A stretch of DNA of 64,000 nt from UBA10649 sp963793105 (GTDB lineage: Bacteria; Actinomycetota; Actinomycetes; S36-B12): contig CAWBZB010000006.1 of the NCBI GenBank assembly GCA_963793105.1, forward strand, positions 186,001 to 250,000, given 5' to 3'. Of the stretch, positions 45,285 through 53,788 are shown piece by piece. Each line of letters starts with the position of its first letter. Positions within the stretch are counted from its first letter, which is position 1. A program made the translations under genes and the position numbers. The notes below the pieces were generated by a model. It was not told where the DNA came from. It did not search any database and saw only the letters and a program-made list of their open reading frames with translations.

Positions 45285-46172
45285 ATGGCCGTCGCCCACC
45301 GTGAATCCCTGGCTCCGGGAACGGTATCCCCTCGACGATCCGTGCCCGCCGGCATCCCACGACCTGAGTACGTGGGCAAGCAGGGACCGACACCGTACGT
45401 GGGACCGGAGCGCAAGGACCCCGACACGATTGCGGCCATGCGCATCGCCGGACGCCTCGCAGCAGACGCACTGCAGGAGGTCGGACGAGCCATCGCTCCC
45501 GGAATCACGACAGATGAACTGGATCGAATCGGCCACGAGTACCTCTGCGATCGCGGCGCCTACCCATCGACCCTCGGCTACCGAGGCTTCCCGAAGTCGC
45601 TCTGCACCTCGCTGAACGAGGTGATCTGCCACGGCATTCCGGACACCACCGTTCTCCAGGACGGTGACATCTGCAATATCGACATCACCGCGTTCATCGG
45701 GGGCGTGCACGGGGACACCAATGCCACCTTCCTGGTCGGCGATGTCGACGAGGAAGTCCGACTCCTCGTCGAGCGGACCGAGGAGGCGACGAGGCGGGCC
45801 ATCAAGTCCGTCGCCCCCGGACGTCCGATCAGCGTCATCGGTCGGGTCATCGAGAGCTATGCCCGTCGCTTCGGCTACGGCGTCGTCCGCGACTTCACCG
45901 GCCACGGAATCGGCACCTCGTTCCACACTGGACTGGTGATTCCGCACTATGACGACCCTGCCCTCACCACGCTCATGGAGCCAGGCATGACGTTCACGAT
46001 CGAGCCGATGATCACGCTCGGCACACATGACTACGACATCTGGGACGACACCTGGACGGTCGTCACGAAGGACCGTCGCTGGACAGCACAGTTCGAGCAC
46101 ACGCTGCTGGTGACCGACAGCGGTTCGGAGATTCTCACACTCCCGACCGGCACCGACGAGGGGAACTGGTAG
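45285..46172 (+). CDS. map: Methionine aminopeptidase, type I
   Basis: 295 aa. Metal ligands fall in DICNIDITAFIGGVHGDTN, FTGHGIGTSFH and FTIEPMI; HGIP is the substrate loop. The 45-residue N-terminal extension with GIPRPEYVGK and PYVGPE is the SH3-binding-like linker of actinobacterial MetAP. TAGACT (45273-45278) stands exactly 6 nt before the ATG, so it is probably leaderless. The stop TAG is immediately followed by the ppgK ATG. Confidence 0.95.
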   Translation: MAVAHRESLAPGTVSPRRSVPAGIPRPEYVGKQGPTPYVGPERKDPDTIAAMRIAGRLAADALQEVGRAIAPGITTDELDRIGHEYLCDRGAYPSTLGYRGFPKSLCTSLNEVICHGIPDTTVLQDGDICNIDITAFIGGVHGDTNATFLVGDVDEEVRLLVERTEEATRRAIKSVAPGRPISVIGRVIESYARRFGYGVVRDFTGHGIGTSFHTGLVIPHYDDPALTTLMEPGMTFTIEPMITLGTHDYDIWDDTWTVVTKDRRWTAQFEHTLLVTDSGSEILTLPTGTDEGNW

Positions 46173-46946
46173 ATGACCACCGCGAAGACAGAGACCGTCT
46201 GGCCCCCCGATGTCCTGACACTGTCCATCGATATCGGCGGCTCGGGGGTCAAGGCCTCGATCGTGAATGCGCAGGGCCTGATGACGACCGACCGGGTGCG
46301 GGTCGACACGCCCTATCCCTGCCCCCCGGACCGGCTGGTCCAGACTGTGATCGATCTGGCAGCACCGCTCCTGGACGTCCATCGCGTGTCGGTCGGATTC
46401 CCAGGCCTTGTCCGGCACGGTCATGTCATCGAGGTTCCTTCGCTGTCGCGCGCCGAGTACGGAGGCGAGCGCAACCATGAGCTCGCCGAGCAATGGCACG
46501 GGTTCGATCTGGCCCACGCTCTGGCACAGTCGTTCCAGCGGCCGACGAAGGTCGTCAATGACGCTGATATGCAGGGCTGCGCGGTGGTACGCGGGCAGGG
46601 ACTCGAGTTCGTCATGACGCTGGGTACCGGCGTCGGCACCGCGCTCTTCCACCAGGGCACCCTGCTCCCCCACCTTGAGCTGTCGCACGGTCCCTTCAGG
46701 AACGACACGACGTTCGACATCGCCCTGGGCAACGCCCAGCGCAAGGAGATCGGCAAGGAGCGCTGGGCCAAGCGCGTGCGCCAGGCGGTCGCGGCGTTCG
46801 ATGACATGCTCTTCTTCGACCAGATCTACGTGGGCGGCGGCAACGCCAAGCACCTCTCCCCCGCCGACATCGGCACGAAGGGCGAGATCGTGCCCAACAC
46901 GTCAGGGATCCTGGGCGGCGTGCGCGTATGGGATCTCGACACCTGA
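46173..46946 (+). CDS. ppgK: Polyphosphate glucokinase
   Basis: 257 aa ROK-fold kinase. Phosphate motif LSIDIGGSGVKAS at the N-terminus, catalytic VVNDADMQGCAVV, and TLGTGVGTALF; the family's NAQRKEIGKERWAKRVRQAV helix is present. Phosphorylates glucose with polyphosphate or ATP. It starts directly after the map stop with no spacer, so it depends on map translation. Confidence 0.93.
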   Translation: MTTAKTETVWPPDVLTLSIDIGGSGVKASIVNAQGLMTTDRVRVDTPYPCPPDRLVQTVIDLAAPLLDVHRVSVGFPGLVRHGHVIEVPSLSRAEYGGERNHELAEQWHGFDLAHALAQSFQRPTKVVNDADMQGCAVVRGQGLEFVMTLGTGVGTALFHQGTLLPHLELSHGPFRNDTTFDIALGNAQRKEIGKERWAKRVRQAVAAFDDMLFFDQIYVGGGNAKHLSPADIGTKGEIVPNTSGILGGVRVWDLDT

Positions 46947-46986
46947 TAGAAGTACGTGTTTCAACTAATTCGGCTATACTTCGACC

Positions 46987-47448
46987 ATGACCCGATGGCT
47001 CACCGAGGACGAGCAACTCAGCTGGCGCGCGTGGCTGTCCGCGTCACTGTTGCTGCAGGACCGGCTCAACAGCGATCTGCAGGCACAACATGGACTGTCG
47101 ATGGCTGACTACGAGATCCTGGTTCGGCTCTCGGAGGCGCCAGACCGTCGCCTCCGGATGAGCACCCTCGCGGAGACCACTCTGTCCTCCCGCAGCCGTC
47201 TTTCGCACCAGATCGACCGCATGGAGAAGGCCGGACTGGTGGAACGCCAGTCGTGCGCGGACGACCGCCGAGGTGCCTTCGCCGTCTTGACCGACGTGGG
47301 ATGGAACACCCTCGTGGCCGCTGCGCCGGACCACGTCGCCAGTGTCCGCGAGCACCTGGTCGACCGGCTCAGTGCGCGCGAGTTCGCCGCGCTCGGCGGC
47401 GCCTGCCAGAAGGTGGCGGATCACCTGACCACCGCTACCCACTCCTGA
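46987..47448 (+). CDS. MarR-family transcriptional regulator
   Basis: 153 aa winged helix: MADYEILVRLSEAPDRRLRM, then LAETTLSSRSRLSHQIDRME and the DDRRGAFAVLTDVG wing. TATACT (46975-46980), a near-perfect -10, lies exactly 6 nt before the ATG, so the mRNA is leaderless. Target unknown; the ppgK gene ends 41 nt upstream. The AT-rich spacer may hold its own operator. Confidence 0.9.
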   Translation: MTRWLTEDEQLSWRAWLSASLLLQDRLNSDLQAQHGLSMADYEILVRLSEAPDRRLRMSTLAETTLSSRSRLSHQIDRMEKAGLVERQSCADDRRGAFAVLTDVGWNTLVAAAPDHVASVREHLVDRLSAREFAALGGACQKVADHLTTATHS

Positions 47449-47517
47449 GCGGTCGACCGTCCGCGACACGCGAGGAGCTGCTTGGGCAGCCCTCGATCGG
47501 GTGTTAGCGTCGGGCGC

Positions 47518-47706
47518 ATGACGTCCGAGACCGACCGACCCGTTCCGGACCACGCGGAAGGCACCCGTCATTCTGACGCCGCGACGTTGACTGCCCTGGA
47601 TCTCGACGCGATGGAGGAGCTGGCCGCGTTCGAGACCGAGCATCGCCGGATCCTTTCCATGCAGACCCTGTACTACCGGCGGCGGAAGGCCGGAGGAGCC
47701 GCGTAG
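47518..47706 (+). CDS. Small hypothetical protein (62 aa)
   Basis: MTSETDRPVPDHAEGTRHSD followed by LDAMEELAAFETEHRRILSM and a basic end. Acidic, probably one helix; not recognised. TAGCGT (47505-47510) ends 7 nt before the ATG, supporting a real, almost leaderless transcript. Its 3' end overlaps the convergent membrane-protein gene by 34 bp. Confidence 0.5.
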   Translation: MTSETDRPVPDHAEGTRHSDAATLTALDLDAMEELAAFETEHRRILSMQTLYYRRRKAGGAA

Positions 47707-48269
47707 CCCGTCCGGTTCCGTAGACCGCGGACGGCGGTCGCGGCCAGCAGGCCGCAGACCAGCAGCCAGGCACTCCACGAGAAGACCACCTTCACCGCCG
47801 ATCCCGCCTGCAGCAACGAAGCTGCCCACGACGCCTGGAACGGACCTACCGAGATGAGCACCCAGGCGGCGGCGTTCTCCACGTAGTCGCCGAGGCTCGC
47901 GACGATCGGCACGAGCGCGAGCCATGCGGCACCGGGCATGACCCGCGTGAGCAGGAGTGCGAGGGCCGCGGCCAGGAAGATCGCCAGAGCCGCGGGATAG
48001 AACAGGTCCACAACCTGCAGGTCTCGGTAGGCGGCCAACCCGCTCTCTCCGCACCCTGCAAAGAACGCCTGCGTGGCAGCCGAACTGGGGGCAAAGGCCA
48101 CGTCCGGCGCGGGCAGCCCGCAGGCATCGGCGACGGCGGCCAGGGAGAACCTGCCCGGCCACGCGAACAGGACACTCGCGAGCACGGCCCAGACAGCGCC
48201 CGAGACGACCAGGACTCGGCGATCGGCCAACCACCTGGCGGGGGCGTCGATGCGGCTCGTGTTATTCAT
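47673..48269 (-). CDS. Hypothetical membrane protein, four TM helices
   Basis: 198 aa from ATG 48269 (GGAGAGAG upstream; the longer in-frame ATG at 48317 lies in the operator region). Hydrophobic helices are near 20-38, 86-105, 113-132 and 160-180. Motifs include VVDLFYPAALAIFLA and IVASLGDYVENAAAW. Not assigned to a function. Divergent from a MarR regulator whose operator fills the shared promoter, so it is probably that regulator's target. Confidence 0.72.
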   Translation of the reverse strand: MNNTSRIDAPARWLADRRVLVVSGAVWAVLASVLFAWPGRFSLAAVADACGLPAPDVAFAPSSAATQAFFAGCGESGLAAYRDLQVVDLFYPAALAIFLAAALALLLTRVMPGAAWLALVPIVASLGDYVENAAAWVLISVGPFQASWAASLLQAGSAVKVVFSWSAWLLVCGLLAATAVRGLRNRTGYAAPPAFRRR

Positions 48270-48324
48270 TCTCTCTCCTCGCGACTTGGGATCAATGGGC
48301 GGAAACTGCGCGATCAATGGTAGT

Positions 48325-48370
48325 GCGATTTCGTACTACTATTGATAGTACGATCTCGCAGTAGTAGCGT
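48325..48370 (+). promoter_or_regulatory. MarR operator overlapping a leaderless promoter
   Basis: An inverted repeat of 14-nt arms (48325-48338 and 48346-48359; core CGTACTA...TAGTACG, 12 of 14 paired) surrounds a -35 TTGATA (48342-48347). After 17 nt comes -10 TAGCGT (48365-48370), 6 nt before the marR ATG. Autoregulation and control of the divergent membrane gene are predicted. Confidence 0.7.
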
Positions 48371-48376
48371 CAAGTC

Positions 48377-48823
48377 ATGCGGATTCCTGCCCATGAGCCG
48401 TCCACGAACGTCCTCTTCGAGGTGTGGCTGGTCTCGCGCGCCGTCAATTCCCTCCTCGACACCGCCCTCGAGCCCTCCGGGCTCACGGCGGACGAGTTCG
48501 CCGTGTACTCGGTGCTTCGAACCGGGCCGCTCACTCCGTCCGCTCTCGCGGACTGGATGGCGGCGCCGCTCACCACGGTGTCGAGCTACGTCAAGCGGTT
48601 CGAGAGGCGAGGACATGTACGTCGCCTCGACAATCCCGACGATCGTCGCTCCTACCGCCTCACGCTCACGTCCCAGGGGCGCAGAGCGCACGAGCGAGCC
48701 GGCATGCGGTTCCTTCCCGTCCTCGACGCCGTGCAGTCGGCACTTGGCTCATCTGAGTCAACGGTCGAACGCTCCCTCAAGGCGCTGCATCGGGCAACCA
48801 CCGAAGTGCGTGACCGCGGCTAG
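48377..48823 (+). CDS. MarR-family transcriptional regulator (autoregulated)
   Basis: 148 aa winged helix: LTADEFAVYSVLRTGPLTPS, then LADWMAAPLTTVSSYVKRFE and the DNPDDRRSYRLTLT wing. The promoter is a textbook leaderless one with TTGATA-17-TAGCGT-6-ATG and an overlapping palindrome. Likely represses itself and the divergent four-helix membrane protein gene; the ligand is unknown. Confidence 0.9.
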   Translation: MRIPAHEPSTNVLFEVWLVSRAVNSLLDTALEPSGLTADEFAVYSVLRTGPLTPSALADWMAAPLTTVSSYVKRFERRGHVRRLDNPDDRRSYRLTLTSQGRRAHERAGMRFLPVLDAVQSALGSSESTVERSLKALHRATTEVRDRG

Positions 48824-48891
48824 GGGCAGCGTCGCCGGCCGTCGAGGGATGTCTCCAGCCGAAGGCGGCACTCGTTCTGGCTCGCCGCTGA

Positions 48892-50115
48892 TCAGGCACT
48901 CACCTCAGCGAGCATGGCGTCGAAGGTGGTCTGCTGCGGATCGCCGGCTGTGGTCGCGACGCTGACTTGGGTCGGCCACTTCCCCAGGTTCACGCCGCTG
49001 GCACGCACTGCCTCCTGGATCCGTGCGGCAAGCGCCTCCGCACTGGGACGGCCCCCGAGTCCTGCGACAACGAACTCGTCCCCGCCCCAGCGTGCGACCA
49101 GGTCACCCTGGCGCACGGTGCGGTGAATCGCCGACGCCACGGCACGCAGGACGTCGTCGCCATAGTGCATGCCGTATTGCTCGTTCGCGGTGGCCAGCTG
49201 CTCGACGTCGAAGAGCATGAGGCAGACCTGCTGGCCGGCCCGGTCGGCTGTCGCCGCCATCCCCGGGAGCAGGGTGAGCAGGCCCTGACGGGTCAGCGCG
49301 CCGGTCAGCGGATCAGTGGTGGCCAGGGCCCGTGATCGAGCCTCTTCGTCGCTGAGGGCGTCGATGGCGACCAGGCGAAGACGCAGCAATGTCGCACTGG
49401 TGAGGAGCGCGGCCACTCCGGCGGCGATCAGTCGGTAGTCCTCCTCCCCTTCGATGATCAGGCTCGCCGCGACCAGCGATACCAGCATCACCGCGCCCGC
49501 CGCGAGGCTCGGCCGCCAGGCGAGGGTCACGGGGGCGAATGCCGTCATCACGATGAGGCCATATGCCAGTGGTAGCTGTGAACCCTGCTGCGCCGCCTCG
49601 GCGACCATCATGAACACCAGCAGGACACAGCCCCCGGCCCACGTCCACATGACTGCCCTTGCTCGGAAGCTCCGGTGGCCGAGGACCTGCGCCACGAGGA
49701 GGAAGAGGACTCCGGCGGCGAACTGCATGAGGTGATTGGTCAGCAGGGAGTCGCCGAAGGCGAGCAGCGCAGCGACGGAGAGCAGGACGACCAGGATGCC
49801 GACGAGCCCGAATGCCTGCGGGATGTCCCGACGCGCGATGCTGCCGCGCATGTCCTCGTAGGGATTGTCACTGCCAGGCGGCTCAAGGATGCGGATCTGG
49901 TTCACGGCGGTGTCCTCGTCGACGTGGATGCCCAGCAGGAGGAGCCACCTGCGGACGCGGCTGGGATGGATCTGTCGCGGCCAGGGAATCAGCTTCGACA
50001 GGGTCAGGCCGAGGTAGATGATGGTGTTGAACGCCACGACCGTGGCGAGCAGGATGAACCACGGTGACGACAGGACGGACTGGGGCAGCAGGATCCCAGC
50101 CGGTACGGGCGTCAC
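48892..50115 (-). CDS. Membrane diguanylate cyclase (GGDEF)
   Basis: 407 aa. An N-terminal membrane region of about six to seven helices (to about residue 230) precedes a GGDEF domain. The active site RWGGDEFVV is intact and the inhibitory I-site RQGD stands 5 residues before it, so an active, product-inhibited cyclase is expected. Start GTG 50115 overlaps the glycosyltransferase stop as GTGA. Genetic coupling suggests that c-di-GMP made here controls the polysaccharide made by its partner. Confidence 0.9.
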   Translation of the reverse strand: MTPVPAGILLPQSVLSSPWFILLATVVAFNTIIYLGLTLSKLIPWPRQIHPSRVRRWLLLLGIHVDEDTAVNQIRILEPPGSDNPYEDMRGSIARRDIPQAFGLVGILVVLLSVAALLAFGDSLLTNHLMQFAAGVLFLLVAQVLGHRSFRARAVMWTWAGGCVLLVFMMVAEAAQQGSQLPLAYGLIVMTAFAPVTLAWRPSLAAGAVMLVSLVAASLIIEGEEDYRLIAAGVAALLTSATLLRLRLVAIDALSDEEARSRALATTDPLTGALTRQGLLTLLPGMAATADRAGQQVCLMLFDVEQLATANEQYGMHYGDDVLRAVASAIHRTVRQGDLVARWGGDEFVVAGLGGRPSAEALAARIQEAVRASGVNLGKWPTQVSVATTAGDPQQTTFDAMLAEVSA

Positions 50116-51614
50116 GTCGCGCCCGCGGCCGCGCGATGCTGCACGTGTCCCCAGGTCGTCCGCCGCGCCAGTGCGATATCCAGCAGGCACTTGGCGAACA
50201 CGACCTGCAGGAACACGTCGTAGGCGAGTTCAGGGAACAGAAGGACCGCCAGCAGCCGGGCCTTCCAGCCTCCCCGCCACGCCGTGACGACCCGCTCCAG
50301 CACGAAGATGGAGCCGACGATGACCCAGAACGGGAACCAGATCCACCGGTCCACCGCGACGACGGTGATGAACATCAGCAGGAGAGCGAGATTCAGGGCA
50401 ACGGCCCCGTATCCGATGCCCACCTGCTGGCCCCAGTAGCGAAGCGTGGCGCGGGTGATGCCGTAGGCGCTGAGGTTCTCGAGTGCGCCGCGCTGCCAGC
50501 GCTGACGCTGCACCCACAGGTTCCGCCAGGTCGGCATGAGTTCGGTGGTGACCATGCACTCGCGGGGAGACGTCATCGTGGCGCCGAGTGACTTGAGCGC
50601 CAAGGTCAGCTCGTTGTCCTCGGTCAGCGCCACCGTGTCGTACACCCTGCCGGTCTCGCCGGGGATGAACACGCCCCGCGCGGCCGCGACGTCGAGCAGG
50701 GCGTCGGCGCGGAACATCGTCGCGGTGCCCGTCAGGACGAACACCCGACCATGCCGCGCCCCGATCTGAAGTCCGTACCGGGTGTACTCGTTCCGCTGGA
50801 ACTGGCCGATCAGTCCGTGTCCCTGCTCGCCGTAGAAGATGCCACCGACCGCGGTGAGCTCGGCGTCCTCGGCCATCCGCGCGGCACCCACTTCGATGAA
50901 CCGCGGGCTCAGGCTCGTGTCGGCATCCATCACCATGACGATGTCGCTCGCGTCCGTGTGGGGCAGTAGCTCTGCGAGGGCCTGGTTGAGGGCGCCTGCC
51001 TTGCGATGGACGTTCGCCACCGACGGCATCGCCTCCACGCCCATCTCGAGCGCGATATCGATCGTGCGGTCGGTGCAGTTGTCGGCGACGACGATGACAC
51101 GGTCTGGCCGGCGGGTCTGCTCGCGCAGCGCCGCGAGAGTCGTGGGCAGCGAGAACTCCTCATCGTGCGCGGGGATGAGGACCGTGACGCGCACCTGCCC
51201 CTCGGGCAGGGACCTCACTCCCGATGCCGGTCGATGGGAGCTCAGGAGGCGGCGGCGGGGGCTCACGGACATCATCGCCGCGACCACCTCGAACGTGACC
51301 GCTGCGAACGCGACCACGAGAATGCCGAGGAGCGCAGTCAGTACGAGGTCGACCGGTGGCAGCTCCTGGGAGACGAGCGGGCTGAACGGCCCGATCGCCA
51401 CCTCGACAGGGGCCTGCGGCACCTGCGAGCCGGCGTAGAGCTGCCCCACCGCCACGGCGAACGCCGCGACCGTGAGCACCACCGCCACAACAGCCGCGAC
51501 CACGAGGCGTCCGTACAGGATGGTCGGATCCTGGAGTCGCTTCGGAACCGGCGGCACCTCGACGAAACGATGGCCCCCAGCCGGATCGCGAGGCGACTGC
51601 CCATCCGTTGTCAC
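50112..51614 (-). CDS. Membrane glycosyltransferase family 2, processive type
   Basis: 500 aa. Two N-terminal membrane helices, a cytoplasmic GT2 domain and three to four C-terminal helices. Catalytic marks of processive beta-glycan synthases are present: TVLIPAHDEEFSLPTTL, DAD in VMDADTS, TED in ALTEDNEL and QRQRW. Cellulose, poly-N-acetylglucosamine or another beta-glycan are possible products. No PilZ domain is seen. GAGGTGAGA precedes GTG 51614; TAGGGT near 51651-51656 on this strand is a possible -10. Confidence 0.88.
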   Translation of the reverse strand: MTTDGQSPRDPAGGHRFVEVPPVPKRLQDPTILYGRLVVAAVVAVVLTVAAFAVAVGQLYAGSQVPQAPVEVAIGPFSPLVSQELPPVDLVLTALLGILVVAFAAVTFEVVAAMMSVSPRRRLLSSHRPASGVRSLPEGQVRVTVLIPAHDEEFSLPTTLAALREQTRRPDRVIVVADNCTDRTIDIALEMGVEAMPSVANVHRKAGALNQALAELLPHTDASDIVMVMDADTSLSPRFIEVGAARMAEDAELTAVGGIFYGEQGHGLIGQFQRNEYTRYGLQIGARHGRVFVLTGTATMFRADALLDVAAARGVFIPGETGRVYDTVALTEDNELTLALKSLGATMTSPRECMVTTELMPTWRNLWVQRQRWQRGALENLSAYGITRATLRYWGQQVGIGYGAVALNLALLLMFITVVAVDRWIWFPFWVIVGSIFVLERVVTAWRGGWKARLLAVLLFPELAYDVFLQVVFAKCLLDIALARRTTWGHVQHRAAAGAT

Positions 51615-51713
51615 GGTCTCACCTCACCGATCGGCAACCTGCACGCTCACCCTATGCGCCACAGCGACGAGGATGCGGCCGACGCACGGCGCCGGCGATG
51701 CCACAGCGGTGGG

Positions 51714-52100
51714 GGACGAGCCAGCCTGTAAGCCGGATTCTGTGGCCAGCCGAGGCTGACCGGTGATCATCCATCTGCGACCGCTGTTGCCAGCGGCCTG
51801 GTGCGGTCTACCCGCAGGCATCGAGCGGGCCGCTCGCCTGCGCAGGTCCCGGTGTCCTCTCGGACCCCGCGACCCTTCTGACCTTGCTCCGGGTGGGGTT
51901 TACCAAGCCGTCGCAGTCGCCTGCGGCGCTGGTGGTCTCTTACACCACCGTTTCACCCTTGCCAGGATCGCTCCTGGCGGTCTGTTCTCTGTGGCACTGT
52001 CCCGCGGGTCACCCCGGGTGGGTGTTACCCACCACCTTGCCCTGTGGAGTCCGGACTTTCCTCGGCACCGAAGCGCCGCGATCACCCGGCTGGCTCGTCC
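51714..52100 (-). ncRNA. rnpB: RNase P RNA (type A)
   Basis: 387 nt. The ends pair over 13 bp: GGACGAGCCAGCC at the 5' end with GGCTGGCTCGTCC at the 3' end. Universal motifs are present: GAGGAAAGTCCGGACTCCAC near the 5' end, ACAGAGAACAGACCGCC in the middle, GTAAGAG, GGTGAAACGGTG and GGTAAACCCC, then the 3' conserved region with AGATGGATGATCACCGG. Matures tRNA 5' ends. The GGCTTACAG... region near the 3' end matches the P4 partner. Confidence 0.96.
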
Positions 52101-52106
52101 ACGCAC

Positions 52107-52136
52107 AGGGTACGTCCGCGGGCATCGCCGTGTCAC
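52107..52136 (-). promoter_or_regulatory. rnpB promoter
   Basis: On the minus strand, -35 GTGACA (52136-52131), 18-nt spacer, -10 TACCCT (52112-52107), then 6 nt to the first base of rnpB at 52100. The -35 includes the stop codon of the upstream methyltransferase gene. It gives a local ruler for -10 to start-site distance. Confidence 0.7.
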
Positions 52137-52975
52137 GCCGCCGGCTTCTCCGCGATGAGGGTGAACAGGATGGGGAGCGGCTCACCGGGGCCGGCCCCGA
52201 TCCGCAGCCGGAACTGCCCGTCGCCGTCGCGGGTGAGCAGGCTGCCCCGCGGGTCGAAGGGCGATTCGGTGTGCTCGTCGAGCCGGACGATCGACATGCC
52301 GGCCGCGATGGCGGCATTCACGGTCTCTCCGAGGGACCAGCCGTACTGGTCGATCGACCACGTGAGATCCGCGTCGGGATTGGCATAGGAGCCGGTTCCC
52401 TCATAGTGCCGGACCCCGTCGTGGGCGTACGGAAAGTCCAGGACGAGCGGCTCGAGCGTCTCCGGCATGCAGAGCAGGGGGTGCAGTTCGACGAGGACCA
52501 GACGACCGCCAGGGCGCAGCAGTGCCGCCGTGCCCTGCATCCAGGCCTCGAGGTTCGCGATCCACGAGATCACGCCGACCGTCGCGTACACGAGGTCGAA
52601 GCGACCGTGCGACTTCGCGTGCGCCGTCGACCCGAGGTCCTGCGAGTCGGCCACCACCGTGCGGACGTCGACCCCGCACAGTTCGGCGAGCTCCCGTAGG
52701 CGCATGAGGGCGGTGGGCGAGAAGTCGAAGGACGTGACCCGCGCGCCCAGCCGCGCCAGGTGGACACTGTCGATGCCGATGTGCGACTGGACATGGGCGA
52801 CGTCGAGGCCCTTCACGCCGCGGCCGTCCGTCGCCGCCTCGACGGCGTCCGCCTCCAGGCCCCGCAGCGTCAGGTCGCCTCGAACGAGCGCGGGTATGTC
52901 GTAGTAGGAGTCGTCCCCCGTGCCGTGGAACGCCGCGAGGTCCTCCCAGTGCCCGAGGTTTCCGACGGTAGCCAT
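52133..52975 (-). CDS. Class I SAM-dependent methyltransferase
   Basis: 280 aa from ATG 52975 (GAAGG upstream). The SAM site is GLDVAHVQSHIGIDSVHLA with acidic end VTSFDFS; the motif VYATVGVISWI and LLRPGGRLVLVELHP complete the fold. The first motif has A-H-V-Q in place of the usual C-G-x-G, as in several small-molecule methyltransferases. Substrate unknown. Divergent from yaaA; its stop codon lies in the rnpB -35. Confidence 0.85.
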   Translation of the reverse strand: MATVGNLGHWEDLAAFHGTGDDSYYDIPALVRGDLTLRGLEADAVEAATDGRGVKGLDVAHVQSHIGIDSVHLARLGARVTSFDFSPTALMRLRELAELCGVDVRTVVADSQDLGSTAHAKSHGRFDLVYATVGVISWIANLEAWMQGTAALLRPGGRLVLVELHPLLCMPETLEPLVLDFPYAHDGVRHYEGTGSYANPDADLTWSIDQYGWSLGETVNAAIAAGMSIVRLDEHTESPFDPRGSLLTRDGDGQFRLRIGAGPGEPLPILFTLIAEKPAA

Positions 52976-53003
52976 GCCTTCACCCTTCGCTAGCCTGCGC
53001 AAC

Positions 53004-53781
53004 GTGCTCATCCTGCTCCCTCCCAGCGAGGGCAAGTCGACCCCCCTATCGGGTCCGGCCGTCGACCTGAAGGCCCTGTCCTTCCCCACTCTGACGAGGA
53101 CCCGGCGGCAGGTCCTGACGGCTCTGATCCGGCTCTCCCGAGCAGACACGCGGGAGGCGGCCACGCTCTTGGGCCTCGGACCGACGCAGGAGGCAGACGT
53201 GATCGCGAACCGAGCGCTCCGGCGGGCTCCCTGCGCTCCGGCGATCACCGTCTACTCGGGGGTCCTGTACGAGGCGCTCGACCAGAGGCTCGCTGTCGAC
53301 CCGCTCCCGCCGCCGACTGGCTCAGCACGTGGCGATCTCCTCCGCCCTATGGGGACTCGTCCGACCCGATGACCTCATCCCCGCGTACCGCCTCAGCGCA
53401 GGGGTCACCCTCCCGGATGTGGGTCGGCTGTCCGCGGCGTGGCGCGGAGAGGTGTCGGCCGTCCTCAACTCCGCCGAGGGACTCGTCATCGACCTTCGCT
53501 CGTCCGCGTACACGGCACTCGGTCCGCTTTCCCGCGCCGCCGCGGAGCGATCCGTCGTGGTGCGGGTCCTGCAGGAACGCGACGGCACGCGCACCGTCGT
53601 CAGTCACAGCAACAAGGCCACCAAGGGCCGGATCGCCCGCTCCCTGTTGAGCTCCCGGCGGACTCCGGGCGATCCCGATGAGCTCAGAGCGGACCTCACC
53701 CGCGCGGGCTTCCGCGTCGAGCCGGTGGCGTTCACCCACGGCCGTGGGGCCGTCCTCGACGTGATCGTCGACCACCCCTAG
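53004..53781 (+). pseudogene. yaaA: Peroxide stress protein YaaA (DUF328), frame broken by one base
   Basis: The first frame reads VLILLPPSEGKSTPLSGPAV to ITVYSGVLYEALDQ; the second, from about 53295, reads STRSRRRLAQHVAISSALWG to VDVIVDHP. Together they make a full YaaA of about 258 aa. The switch lies near 53288-53298 and needs one base removed. TAGCCT (52991-52996) ends 7 nt before GTG 53004, so translation is probably leaderless. YaaA lowers free iron during peroxide stress and binds DNA in E. coli. Probably intact in the organism. Confidence 0.85.
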
Positions 53782-53788
53782 CGATCGA

